DNA from: Atriophallophorus winterbourni
Lineage: Eukaryota; Platyhelminthes; Trematoda; Plagiorchiida; Microphallidae
Reading direction: 5' to 3'
DNA length: 64,000 nt
Assembly (NCBI GenBank): GCA_013407085.1
Contig: JACCGJ010001991.1
Span: 1-64,000, forward strand
Made by a program: the position numbers and the translations under genes
Notes under the pieces: model-generated
Database searches by the model: none
What the model was told of the DNA's origin: nothing
What the model saw: the letters and a program-made list of their open reading frames with translations, nothing else
Shown here: one piece after another, positions 22,974 through 32,774 of the stretch
Layout: each line of letters begins with the position of its first letter
Position numbering within the stretch: position 1 is the first letter of the stretch

Positions 22974-25900
22974 CTGCAGCGAAGAATAAATTACATATTC
23001 AAAAGTAAATGATGACGATGATGAGATATGTAAAAATGATCAGTAAAAATGATCAGGTGCTTCCCAGGCATACATATGGAAATATTGATCGACAGGCAAC
23101 CGGTGACGAACGAAAAAGACAAAATGCAAAATTCATCATCTTGGGCTGTTAGTGTGGTCCGTGAGTAAAGTCAGGCTATTTGGTTCGATGAACCGGAAAG
23201 TTTAGTGTATCGGGGTTCGATGAATATCACAGTGAGATCACCGCACTATTGGAATAAAGCAGCAAAACTAGTTAGAGATTTCTCATCTAACATGTATGAA
23301 TGAAGCCGGTTATTGGCAGAAAGCAAGCGGTTTGACCCGATGTAACAAATAACTAATCGGTGGAAATCCACTGAAAATTTACACCAATCACGATTTAGCA
23401 AATAACCAACGTGCACGAGGTATTGCCACCACCCCCGCACTTACCCGCCACCGTAGACTCTGCACCAATCATAAGACAGAAACTGATCAATGGGTTCACG
23501 CATGTTCATAGTGCGTCACACACGAACGGAACAAATAACAGTCGACGCTAATCTATGGCGGAACAAGGGGTACCCGGAAAATTCTTACCGATACGCATAG
23601 ATTAGGTTCGTGTTATTGTCATGACTAAGAGATATTTATAACACAATCTTAAAAGTAGACAGGCACACCACGGATGAACTTTACATATAAAAGCTTAAAA
23701 CCGTTTGCGCGAACGGCCTTCGGATAAGATCGTGTACGCATCAGTGAAGACACCATTTTTAAAGGTTCAGTGAATTACTTTGCGTGCGATTAGGTTCAGT
23801 TTACACGGAAACAGTGAAAAAACGGTGAACACAGCTCAAACTTGGACGCCATATTAGTGTGAGATTGGCAAACCTGATTCGTTTTAATCACTTGAACGCA
23901 TGCTGCAAATTTGGGCGCGGTGAAACGCATGAGTTTGAAGCAAATATTCACATCACTGCACACGCTCTCACTGTCACGCTTGTTGCTAGCTTGTGTCGTA
24001 CTCCTTTTATATACACGTACTAAACTGTTTGTATTTCACTTTCATCCTATGTAATCTCGTTCTAGATAAGTAAAACGTTATTTATTCTATGCAAACGGGA
24101 CTTCCTTTTGGGCTTATTTTACAAAGTTAAGCAACACCCACCTGGGACATTAGGATGAGTATCTACTTGCCTTGTGGAAATTGAAGCCAACTTTGGATAA
24201 AACCGACATAACAAACTTATTCAATCAGCTAAACTCACGATACACATGTAAATATTTTTTAAAGTTAGATTTTATTAATTAGTAGTATAAAACGTTCGGA
24301 AAGCAGCACGGAAACACACGACGAGTTTCGTGGTTGTTGCAACTCATCTGGCATGCGTATCCGTGTCTGGATAGCTGAAGGGTGGCAACTATAACAAAAC
24401 CTGTCATATGCTTCCCTTTTGCTTTTCGAACATCATGCTATCATTGGAATGTTGCAAAAAATGTTCCAACAGTCACCGGGGCTACATTACACTGATGGTA
24501 AGACTCAGCTTAGTCCTTGCCCGTGAAGCTGAATTCAAGTTGCAAATGAAGTTTTATCCTCGCACAAATGTGAATACTATGAAACGCCAAAGTGGAAGCG
24601 ATACGTCAGCACAGCAGACTCATGTCGGTATTGAATTTCGGTATACCAATTATCCACTGATTCAAATCTCACTGAATTTGCAATTACCGTCTCCACCTGA
24701 TGAAGGCAAACAGCCAGAAACCGGTAATGGTGTGTAAGGGATGGGGATGTGAGCATCACAATGCATTGGTCTTTTATAAGCGCCTCGAGCGCTTGGCCAA
24801 CTATCATTTTGTGATTCTGTATTTGAACATCGCGGTTTTTTGTAAGAACCCTCTACAACCGTGGCGTACAAGTATAACTTTGTTTACCATTTTATCACTG
24901 TTTCAAGGCCCACTGAACCTGATCTTACTGTCTCCACCTGACGACGGCAAACAGCCAGAAACCGGTAGTGGTGTGTATGGGATGGGGATTCAATCACCAA
25001 AACACATTGGTCGCTTATAAGTGCCGTGAGTGCTTCACCAAGAATCACTTTATGTATCGAGCATCGTGGTTCTTTGTTAAAACCCTATTTATCAGTGGCA
25101 TTAAGTATTAGGTAAACGTTATAGGAATAATCTAACCTTAAAAACCTGAAAACCTTTCCAATTCTGTCAGATGCAATTGTTCGTAATGGCTTTGACTTCC
25201 CTATTCCAATCAAAACGCTGAAAAAGCTACTTCCATGAGACATCATGAACGTACTACTTCATTGCAATGACGAGATTGAGAGCCAAATCGCTAACGCTGC
25301 TATAGATTCAACTCTAGAACCTTTACTGACGACTGTTTTTATTGTCACGTTAGAGCAATAATCAGTAACAGCAGTCAATGATACGATATATGGGAGATAC
25401 GTTCCCAATTTACAATGAAGAGGTGGATATTGATAATTTGTGCCCTAATGTTTATAATACTCACGGTAAAATCTCTTTTGTTTACAAATCGGAAGACAAT
25501 GACGCCCAGCAGTTCTCGATATTTTATTAAACAGAATACCAGATGGAAGCTGAAGTAGACGATCTGACGGAAAACCAACATGGGTTGGGCTGGGTGGTAT
25601 ACAGGTTTGAAGATGAAACGTAATCTGGTGGATAACCTATTCAAATGATCAATGCCGATTTGGTGTGAGGAGAATAAGGTCAAATAACTTGCGTCGATGC
25701 GCAGTTTTCTCAGTAGAAATGGCTATTACCCGAAAGGATACACATGCCAACAGCACCGGAAAAGCCACTCGAGTCGCTATGCAATAAAGTTGTACAAATA
25801 ATTCATAGGACGATCACCTCTTGAAATTTGTGAATAATCTTCACCAACAAACCAATAAACAAACCAAGGATTAAAGATTAGCTACCTCGTCAAGCAAACA

Positions 25901-26883
25901 CAATGTGCACTTACCACACCACATGGTCCAGTGGAGCGAGATACATTGGTCGGATGTCGCGAAAGCTGGGAATGCGAAGCTCGGAACGCCACCCGATGTG
26001 GTAGAGGAAAACGTGTTTTAAGAAAGTGAAACATTTGTTCCTAGCCCACCTGGCTGACATAGAACGTAAGGAGGCTTTCTCAATTGGTTATACTGTAATG
26101 TAAACTTCACTGATGCATTCTGAGGACAGCTGAGATGATAGTTATTAAACTATTTAACACAAACCTACATGTCCAAAATGGAACTTTTTAAGAAGAAGAA
26201 AATAGCTTGATTCGTGTACACGAATGTCCAGCAACCACGGTCGTGCGTGATCTTTTAGTACCCTGGATGGCATCAACATCTACTCAGCCACTATAAGTAA
26301 CAACACGTGACATTGAATTCCCGTTTATTTGATTGATTGATTAGATCCTCATTTGTTTCAACCCACGCGTAGGGCTTGATATGAAATACCGAAAAGGAAT
26401 TCCTTTGTTCTAATTATGAATGTATTCACAAAAATGGCACTTTATCTATCAAATTCAAGTTAGCGAATGGTTGCCTGTAGATCGTGTTTTCGTTAAATTA
26501 AAAATATTTAATTCTAAGAAAAACATAAGATTCCAACTTTGTGCAAATGAACGTAGTTCAGGTCAAGTCTTTTCAATAAATCAAACCATATTGTTCCGTG
26601 TTTACACAAGAAAACTCACCAATAACCGTTGGCTCCAGGTCAACAATCAAAGCGCGAGGTACTTGGCGCCCATTCGGAGTTTCATGAAAGAATGTTTGCG
26701 TGTTCATATGGTCGTTCGACTCGACAGAATCAAACATCGAGCCATCCGGTTTTATTCCATGTTCCAGACACAACATTTCCCATGCCGCATTCGACAGTTG
26801 GGCTCCAGCTTGCCCGATGCCCAAGAGGATAACTTCTTTCTGAAATTTCGAAGAATGACAACAAAGTGCTACGTGATTACCAT
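21760..26883 (-). CDS. TUBA: divergent alpha-tubulin (three exons)
   Basis: Exons on the minus strand: ATG at 26883-26881, 26839-26620 and 22973-21760. Splice sites are ATG|GTAATC, TTTCAG|AAAGAA, TATTG|GTGAGT and GCTGCAG|ATGAG, all in phase, giving 478 residues (usual about 450). Alpha-type hallmarks: GQAGAQ near 10-15, LEPTVID at 69-75, NSFGGGTGSG at 138-147 (GTP phosphate loop), RPTYTDVNR near 220-228, NLVPYPRIHFP, VDWCPTGFKIG. Oddities: the residue aligned with catalytic Glu254 is Gln (residue 253, in DLHQMETN); the 35-48 loop has no lysine to match acetylated K40; and after ERDY the last 47 residues are Lys/Ser/Thr-rich and end DDWR, with no glutamate-rich tail or terminal Tyr. The gene looks intact, so it is probably a specialised or lineage-specific isotype. 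Expression and polymerisation ability are unknown. Confidence 0.88.
24258..24570 (+). repeat. dispersed repeat, unknown class (second copy)
   Basis: Collinear with 8996-9245: TTAATTAGTAGTATAAAACG, CATCTGGCATGCGTATCCGT, CAACAGTCACCGGGGCTACA. No coding capacity. Confidence 0.6.
24693..24730 (+). ncRNA. type I hammerhead ribozyme motif, unit 1
   Basis: C3-A9 is CTGATGA (24697-24703). Stem II is GGC/GCC around an AAACA loop (24705-24715) with an A-A mismatch at 10.1/11.1. GAAA is 24717-24720. Stem III is the minimal self-complementary ACCGGT; H17 is A at 24726 (a GUA site). Stem I is weakened because CCAC (24693-24696) faces ATGG instead of GTGG. Activity is doubtful, but the architecture is complete. 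Confidence 0.72.
24934..24971 (+). ncRNA. type I hammerhead ribozyme motif, unit 2
   Basis: C3-A9 is CTGACGA (24938-24944, allowed at N7). Stem II is GGC/GCC with an AAACA loop (24946-24956) and a C-A mismatch at 10.1/11.1. GAAA is 24958-24961, stem III ACCGGT, H17 A at 24967. Stem I pairs CCAC (24934-24937) with GTGG (24968-24971) perfectly. Very short stem III hammerheads are thought to act best as dimers, which suits the tandem layout. Confidence 0.78.
25150..25910 (+). pseudogene. Penelope-like element, reverse transcriptase remnant (plus copy)
   Basis: Across several frames: PIPIKTLKKLL near 25200, CNDEIESQIANAAIDSTLEP near 25260-25320 (a worn DGxAMGSPLGPLLAD region), IYNEEVDIDNLCP near 25410, NTHGKISFVYKSEDN near 25460, then YRKTNMGW, KRNLVDNLF near 25620 and FLSRNGYYPKGYTCQQH near 25710-25755. 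Block order matches Penelope RTs and the minus fossil at 3605-4316. Many stops; inactive. Confidence 0.72.
26185..26235 (+). repeat. short dispersed repeat fragment
   Basis: AGAAGAAGAAAATAGCTTGA followed by TTCGTGTACACGAATGTCCA resembles 2685-2740 and 5935-5990. Confidence 0.45.
26620..26839 (-). CDS. TUBA: alpha-tubulin exon 2
   Basis: Runs from KEVILLGIGQAGAQL to PRALIVDLEPTVI and ends one base into the Asp codon. The acceptor is TTTCAG and the donor GTGAGT. Confidence 0.9.
26840..26883 (-). CDS. TUBA: alpha-tubulin initiator exon (ATG) and 41-nt intron
   Basis: ATG at 26883-26881 is followed at once by GTAATC; TTTCAG ends the intron at 26840. Removing 41 nt gives MKEVIL, aligning with the universal MREC/VI start of alpha-tubulins. 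Tubulin genes often have a first exon coding only Met, and very short 5' introns are known in schistosomes. A longer unspliced in-frame reading from 26902 exists but would add residues with no tubulin counterpart. Confidence 0.75.
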
Positions 26884-27690
26884 TTAGTTCGTGAATATAC
26901 ACATGACAGTTTGGTTGACCTGTGTCATTGATTTTAAAATCAATGTGTGACTGACCTTAGTGTGAGTTTTGAATCCGCAAGGTCATTGTGGTCAGCTGAT
27001 TGAATCGATCGTGTTCTGTGGCACGATACCCATTGAAGTTCTCTAACAGAACAAGCACATTTCCTTTGGAAAAATTGGTAATATTATGCAGCAAATTTTG
27101 CAATACTTCAAAATCAATAAGTCATTTGATGACTGGTAATCTGCTATCAGTTTCTTTAAGTAATCTATTCCCCACACTACACGCCCATGGGATTATGTTA
27201 CCTTCATGAAACGGTATGTCAAACCGGCATGTAGTGTACTCATGATCATAGAAGTTTTGGCACTTGTTAAGGTTTAACGCTCAAACCCATTTTCCCTACG
27301 TTGTGTGCAATAGTACATCCTGATATCTAAGTGTTTCATATCGCCCTACCTCCCTACTGAAAATATAACTCGCAGCGGTAGTGATGGATTCCGAATATTC
27401 GGCTTGCTGTAAGATTTTTTGGCTTGTGTGATTTTCCATCGAGTACGGGTAGTTCCAACGCGGCAGACCGTATCGACTATCATCGGCCAATTGACTGATG
27501 GCGATGTATGTATGAACTGAATGTGAAATCACAAACTTGGATTTAAGAAAAGTAGACTATAATACCATCGGGCTGCCCAGGCTTAGAGGAAATGAGAAAT
27601 AGCAGTGAGATATCAGTATTTTTCGTTTGTCGCTCAGTGACTTTGACAAAATAATTTAACACGGTGTACTTGTGCATCTCGCAAAATGAT
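26884..27690. other. 5' flank of alpha-tubulin, unassigned
   Basis: Should contain the tubulin promoter and 5' untranslated region. I see no distinctive promoter element or coding sequence. Confidence 0.25.
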
Positions 27691-27699
27691 TCTGATTCG

Positions 27700-28110
27700 A
27701 ACAAGAATCCGTATTTGCATGCAGCTCCACCACACACTTGTAAGCTATTGTTGGTTAAGTTTCACACGACCAACTTGCTCAATCACATTTGCCCACTGAT
27801 ATAGGTGGCGTAAAACCATTGGCTCAAACAACACATTCGTATTTGCGTGCAGTAACAGCATGTAACTGGTCGTGGAATGCTTGGGGATATGGATTTCGTG
27901 TTCAAACCAATGGGCTTAAAACGTTTACATGGGTTGCACATGCGATTGAACAGGTTTATCGTACAAACCTTACTCGACAGTGGCATACAAGCGCAACTTG
28001 TTTACCATTCTTCCCCTGGTTTAAGCGCATGCGGATCCTGATCCCACTGTGCTTACCTGATGAGTGCAAACAGCACGAAACCAGTCGTGGTGTGCATGTG
28101 GGATGGAAAT
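27700..28110 (+). repeat. HHR repeat, divergent subfamily
   Basis: Shares AAACCAATGGGCTTAAAAC-type, CAGTGGCATACAAGCGCAAC and GATCCCACTGTGCTTACCTG with copies at 40380-40720 and 48050-48215. The left edge (CCACCACACACTTGTAAG) is the hammerhead 3' half in reverse sense. The right end carries an intact-looking hammerhead (separate entry). Confidence 0.6.
28053..28090 (+). ncRNA. type I hammerhead ribozyme motif with intact catalytic core
   Basis: CTGATGAG (28057-28064), stem II G-TGC / GCA-C around AAACA (28064-28076), CGAAA (28076-28080), and a GTC cleavage triplet at 28084-28086, so every core position matches consensus. Stem III is very short (A-T and C-G pairs, one C-A mismatch). Stem I is AC/GT plus two G-T wobbles. 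Cleavage would fall after 28086. Compared with the 24.7-kb pair, stem II has changed on both sides while staying paired. Confidence 0.75.
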
Positions 28111-28269
28111 GCATGCAAATGAGCATTTTTGTTCAAGATTTTAAAACATTTTTGGGTAACATAATTAATCGGTTGGATCCACACTCTGAATGCAGCAGCC
28201 GATTAAATTATAGTTTCTGCAATAAGGTTCCCCAAATCTATCGGTATGGGGAATTGACTGGGATCCAAC
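28111..28269. other. unassigned spacer
   Basis: Contains an imperfect dyad (AACATAATTAATCGGTTGGATCC region against GGATCCAACG near 28260). No gene. Confidence 0.25.
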
Positions 28270-30540
28270 GCTGAAATGCACAGATGGGTCGGAACCCTTT
28301 TCCCGACATCATCATCGTTACTGAAGCGTGGTTGAATAAAGTCTCTTTAGACAAAAAAACTTTTGCATACCAGGTCACATACTGATAGAGTCTCCTCACA
28401 CGACGGACTATTGCTCCAATTGAACAACAAAATCACGTGTGCTTGTTGGTGTAGTCTATCGGAACCCACCTAACACAATAAACGACTGGATTTATCGATT
28501 CTGAAGCATATCACGAATGTAGGATTTCAACCTATCTCGCATCAACCGTCTCACACGCAAGGATACGCTGGGCCATCTGTCCACTGAAGAGGTTTTCCTC
28601 AAAACGATTATTTAATAGGGACTTACGCAGCTTTCAATGTCTTGCTCTTTTGATAACCTAAGTAGATAATCAACCCAACATAGTGTAAAACACTGAACAT
28701 TTTACCGCTCAGCTCAGTTATACAATGAGTAAAGCGTAGTGTTCTACCGCACAGCGATCGCGTATAGATTGTCAAGTCTTGATTAGGAACAGCCAAAAGT
28801 AATGAAAGTTAACACGAGAATTTGAAGAATTCAAGAAATCACATTGAACAAGGGAAAAACGTGATGGTTGGCGCAACCTGATTGCAACGAAGAGTTACAA
28901 ATTCCTATGGACCAACGCTTGCACTCATATGGACACACTCATGCACCAGATCGGCAGCGTTGCTTAGCATCCTCAAATCCGGAAAGTGCAGCCCTGTTAG
29001 CTGATTTGATTTCCGTATTCCACCGTTACTTGTCCCTTGACTCTTGTAATCTCACCCGAAAACGTTTTACAACAACTAACTATTACCTCGGACAGTGTCC
29101 TCCGCACATTGCTAAATCTCAACACAAAAAAATCTCCCGGAGCTGACGCAATTACCTCGCTGATTCTCAAAACTCTGCTTATACTTTGTGTATGCCCCTC
29201 ACCTACTTGTTTAACCTCTCTTTAACCTGAAGTTTCGTTCCCTGTGATTGGAAGAGTGGCATCATTACCTCCATCTGCTAAGGAGAAAACCGTTCCGAAG
29301 TATCCAACTATCGACTAGTAACACTACTACCGGTGATCTCTAAAGTGATGGAGCGCCTCGTAGCGAACAGCGTCACAAAACATCTGGAAGACAATTGCTT
29401 GCTCGCAGTCGAACAACACGGCTTCAGAAAAAGACACTCTTGCCTTTCAAACCTTCTGCTCGCCCTCGATGACTGGACACAAGCTGTGGACAAAGATCTC
29501 ACCATACACGCTTGTTATCTTGATATGTCAACAGCATTCGATCGTGTCAACCACAGTCTGTTACCACAAAAAGTGGCGTCAAGGGTTCATTACTAGCCTG
29601 GTTTGAGGATTATCTCCGCGACCGTGTCATTCGAGTAAGGGTTGATGTTGCTTTGTCCCGACCTATTGCAGTAACGAGTGGGGTGCCGCAGGGATCAGTG
29701 CTTGGACCAATTCTTTTCCTGATCTATGTAAACGACTTTCCTAAACTTGCTTGCTGCAAAATCTTGCTATTTCCGGATGACATCGAGCTGTGGACAAAAG
29801 TACGCACAACTGAGGATCGCAGACAGCTTCAGCCGGACCTCGATGCCTTACAGGACAGGTCCGTTAGAAATAAACTCCCTTTCAATGTCAGAAAATGCAA
29901 GGTATTCACTGTTGGAATACATTTCGAGTTCTCTTACACCCTTGATTCCCATATTCTTGAAAGCACTGACAAGGAGAAGGACTTGAATGTGTGGGTGAGC
30001 AGCACTTTGAAATCGTCACAACGCCACAGCTGTCTATGAAAAGACTTTAAGAGTACTGCTTCGCCAAAACGGGTGTTCATGAAGCAAATTGTTCATCTAA
30101 TAATTTATACGTACTTGAGGCCAACCGTTGAGTATGCGATTCAGGCTGGGTCACCCTGGCTACAGAAAGACATCAGCCTCTTGCAGAGAATATATCATCG
30201 GACCACCAAGCTCGTATGTGGTTTAAAGCACAAACAATACAAAGATCGTATTACAAGTCTCAATCTCTTCGACTCTCGCTAACGCCGTATTAGAGGTTAT
30301 TTGATTCTTATGTTCAATATATTGCATACCCACAACCATCCCCTGAATAAACTATTCACACGACTACCAGCCGGAGTCATGACTACACAGTACTTATTCC
30401 CGACTCGAGACTAAACTGTCGAAGGTATTTTTGTACGTGTATGTTTTACCTGGAACTCACTACCATCTTATGTTATACATTCACCCAACTTGGGTATATT
30501 CAAATCGAACTTGGACCCATCGAAATATTGAACCTATTTA
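28270..30540 (+). pseudogene. CR1-like non-LTR retrotransposon, nearly full pol, inactivated
   Basis: Blocks in order on the plus strand, in shifting frames: endonuclease phrase NPFPDIIIVTEAWLNKVSL (28285-28345); RT start KKSPGADAITSLILK (29130-29175); KVMERLVANSVTKHLED (29345); QHGFRKRHSCLSNLL (29417); CYLDMSTAFDRVNHSLL (29513); SGVPQGSVLGPILFLIYVND (29678); LFPDDIELW (29768), where the FADD box has Pro for Ala; FNVRKCKVF; LESTDKEKDLNVWVSSTLKS; YLRPTVEYAIQAGSPWL; LLQRIYHRTTKLVCGLKHKQ. At least four frameshifts. The order and motifs are diagnostic of the CR1 clade. It is the most complete non-LTR element in the window. Confidence 0.85.
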
Positions 30541-31079
30541 TTCTACGGCATTACAGCTTTGAACTTTGAACACATGCATCGAAGTAAACTATACATCTTG
30601 ACTCCATCGATTTACATGTGCCATCCAACCGATCGAAAACAGTTTCTGTCCTATGGATTTTTACCTGATTCCTGAAATGTTCAGTAAGCAAACAAATCCC
30701 GTTTTTACTACTTATGTTATTCGTAATTCCCATATTATTCTGTGGTTTTTGTAAAGCTATATGCTTATTAGACGAATAATCTGAATTGAATTAAATTAGT
30801 GATACAGAATGCCTAAACGATTGTGCTAGATGTATCCAATCCAAGGTGGAACACGTCATCAAAACTCTGAACTCTACGAAATCTCCATAACGCATATAAC
30901 ATACATATCTGCGTGTGTCTAGTGATCCCGTTGCTTCCTCAGCCGGCCTAGCAGGTGTTGGAATTATTCTAAGCCAGAAAGCGGAAACCTCTCTCCTAGA
31001 TTCGATACCCGTTAATAGCAGACTGCGCAGCGAGATTTCAGGGGTACAGCAAAGTTAACAAGCATAGTGAAGAGAGACG
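30541..31079. other. unassigned spacer between retroelements
   Basis: No gene recognised. Near 30906-31060 some phrases could be the degraded start of the following RTE-like element, but I cannot confirm it. Confidence 0.25.
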
Positions 31080-32550
31080 TAACCTATTCGTGATCTTGAC
31101 TTAGGCGCTCATGAACTATGGGGCAGATGAGGTGAAGGACGAATTCTACGAAATTCTACTCTTAACGAAAGCACGTAGAGGCGATATAGTGGTGCTTGCC
31201 GGCGATTTTAATGCCCGAGTTGGACGTATAGCGCACTCTGAGCGCTTCCTTGGAGGGAATTATGGAATGTCAGATGACCGTACAGACAATGGAGAGAGAT
31301 TGTTGTCCTTCTGTGACGACCACCGCCTCTTTCTCGTCTCCACAAATTTTAGACATTCCAAGCGCCATCTAGCTACCTGGCGATCCCCATCACAACGTAC
31401 TTGGGCGCAGCTTGACCACATCGCGATAAGCTACAGGTGGCGAGGTAGTGTCAAAAACTGCAGATCATACTGGAGCACCAGTGTAGATTCTGATCACGCT
31501 TTAGTGTGCATACCAATAAACCTTCAATTCGGAGGTAAACCCAAACTAAAGCGTCCAAAATTAGACACGAACGCTTTATCGCTGCCTGAAGTATGAGCCA
31601 GATTTTGGGATACTCTATCGGCTTCCCTGTCAAAAAAATCGGCCGGTCGAGCTGAATCGTCATTGGCACTAATTTAAGCAACCACTCTACGACTCTGCTA
31701 CAGAATGCTGCAGTCACTCGTCAACCGTTGGATCTCTGCGGAGTCCCTCATGCTACTCGAACAGCGCCGTGCCGTTTAGACTATGAAGACAATCGGAAGC
31801 GTCTTAGACTCCTAATCAAAGATAGTCTGAGACGTGACCGTGTTATTTGGTGGAAAGGACGCGCCTCGGAGATGGAAAGAGCGTCAGCTACAGGCAACAT
31901 GCGAAGACTTTACCAACTGATTAGTGTCTGTGGCCCTAAGCCGCAAGGCCTGAGTGAAACCATCCTCGAGGTTGATGGCTCGCGCATAATGTGCCTTCAT
32001 AGACGTTTAGAAAGATGGAGAGAATATTTTACTTAGAAGTTTAATCAGCGCCGTCTTTCATACACCGCCGACATCCCCCAATCTCCTTTGCAATGGTCCG
32101 TGTCTCTAGCCCCGCCCAGTGTCGAAAAAATACGAAGCGAGATCCATTTACTAAAGCGACACGAGGCGCGGAGCCCCGACGAGCTCCAGCCGGTATTTTT
32201 TAAGGGAGACGAGACAGTCGTAGCAGAATTGCGCGAGTTGTTCTCAAAGGTTTGTATGGATGAGAGGGTACCTGCCTCTTGGGGTGAATCGCCGATAATA
32301 CCAGTCCATAAAAAGAAGCACGGAACGAATGTTGCAACTATCGGGGAAGTTCGCTTATTCCGGTGGTATCTAAGATATTGGTCACCATCCTACTTCAAAG
32401 ACTTACCCCGATTCGAGAGGGCACTTCTCGTGCAGAGCAAGCTGGCTTTCGATCAGGGCGCGGATGTGTAGACCAGATCTTCGTTTGCGTCAGTTGCTAG
32501 AACACCGTCATCCGTATCAGCGATCTACTATTGTGGTGGATATTAGATAT
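31080..32550 (+). pseudogene. RTE-like retrotransposon: APE endonuclease and N-terminal RT, 3'-truncated
   Basis: A 161-codon frame (31111-31596) has the apurinic-endonuclease-like motifs VVLAGDFNARVG, LDHIAISYRWRG and DSDHALVCIPIN. After stops: RDRVIWWKGRASEMERASAT, RRLERWREYFT, PPSVEKIRSEIHLLKRHEAR, FSKVCMDERVPASWGESPII, then in another frame CNYRGSSLIPVVSKILVTIL and AGFRSGRGCVDQIFV near 32330-32490. The sequence stops before the catalytic FADD. Losing the 3' side while keeping the endonuclease is the reverse of normal 5' truncation, so a later deletion is likely. Family membership (A, B or C) is undetermined. Confidence 0.8.
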
Positions 32551-32774
32551 ATATATTGTCTGTAATAGGTGATTCAGATACTACTCTAACCAGCTACACA
32601 TAATGAAAGCAAACAAACGGTAGGACAGTGGTTATACGCTGGAGCTGTGTGCAACCTCAGCGCATGGAAAAGTGGTGAATCGCATTGCTTAGTAGCAAAA
32701 TTGCGTAGCGTTATTCGCCCTACCGATTGTGGAGGGTTGCTCCATCGGTTACGCAAGCGCATTTCAAGTGAGGT
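32551..32774. other. unassigned spacer
   Basis: Contains the TATATATA run at about 32549 and sequence with no recognised counterpart. Confidence 0.25.

Larger units (their letters stand above)
24650..25110 (+). repeat. tandem HHR repeat (retrozyme-like), 241-bp period
   Basis: Two head-to-tail units. Matching points are exactly 241 bp apart: TCTCCACCTG at 24690 and 24931; predicted cleavage positions after 24726 and after 24967. Each unit runs hammerhead core, GTGTGTAAGGGATGGGG-like leader, body with GCGCCTCGAGCGCTTGG and ATCATTTTGTGATTC (short palindromes), then CCCACTGAACCTGATCTTAC into the next hammerhead. Animal retrozymes and Penelope-associated hammerhead repeats have the same layout, with dimeric ribozymes delimiting a monomer a few hundred nt long. 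Here the monomer would be 24727-24967. No protein is encoded. Confidence 0.8.
22974..26619 (-). other. alpha-tubulin intron 2 (3646 bp), repeat-filled
   Basis: GT-AG bounded. It contains, on the plus strand, a dispersed repeat (24258-24570), a tandem HHR repeat pair (24650-25110), a Penelope RT fossil (25150-25910) and a short repeat (26185-26235). All the recognised elements lie antisense to the tubulin transcript. About 23000-24250 and 25911-26184 hold nothing I recognise. Confidence 0.8.

Noticed and set aside
24650..25110. CRISPR-like or satellite array
   Set aside because: Only two units, no spacers, eukaryotic context; the ribozyme interpretation explains the conserved block.
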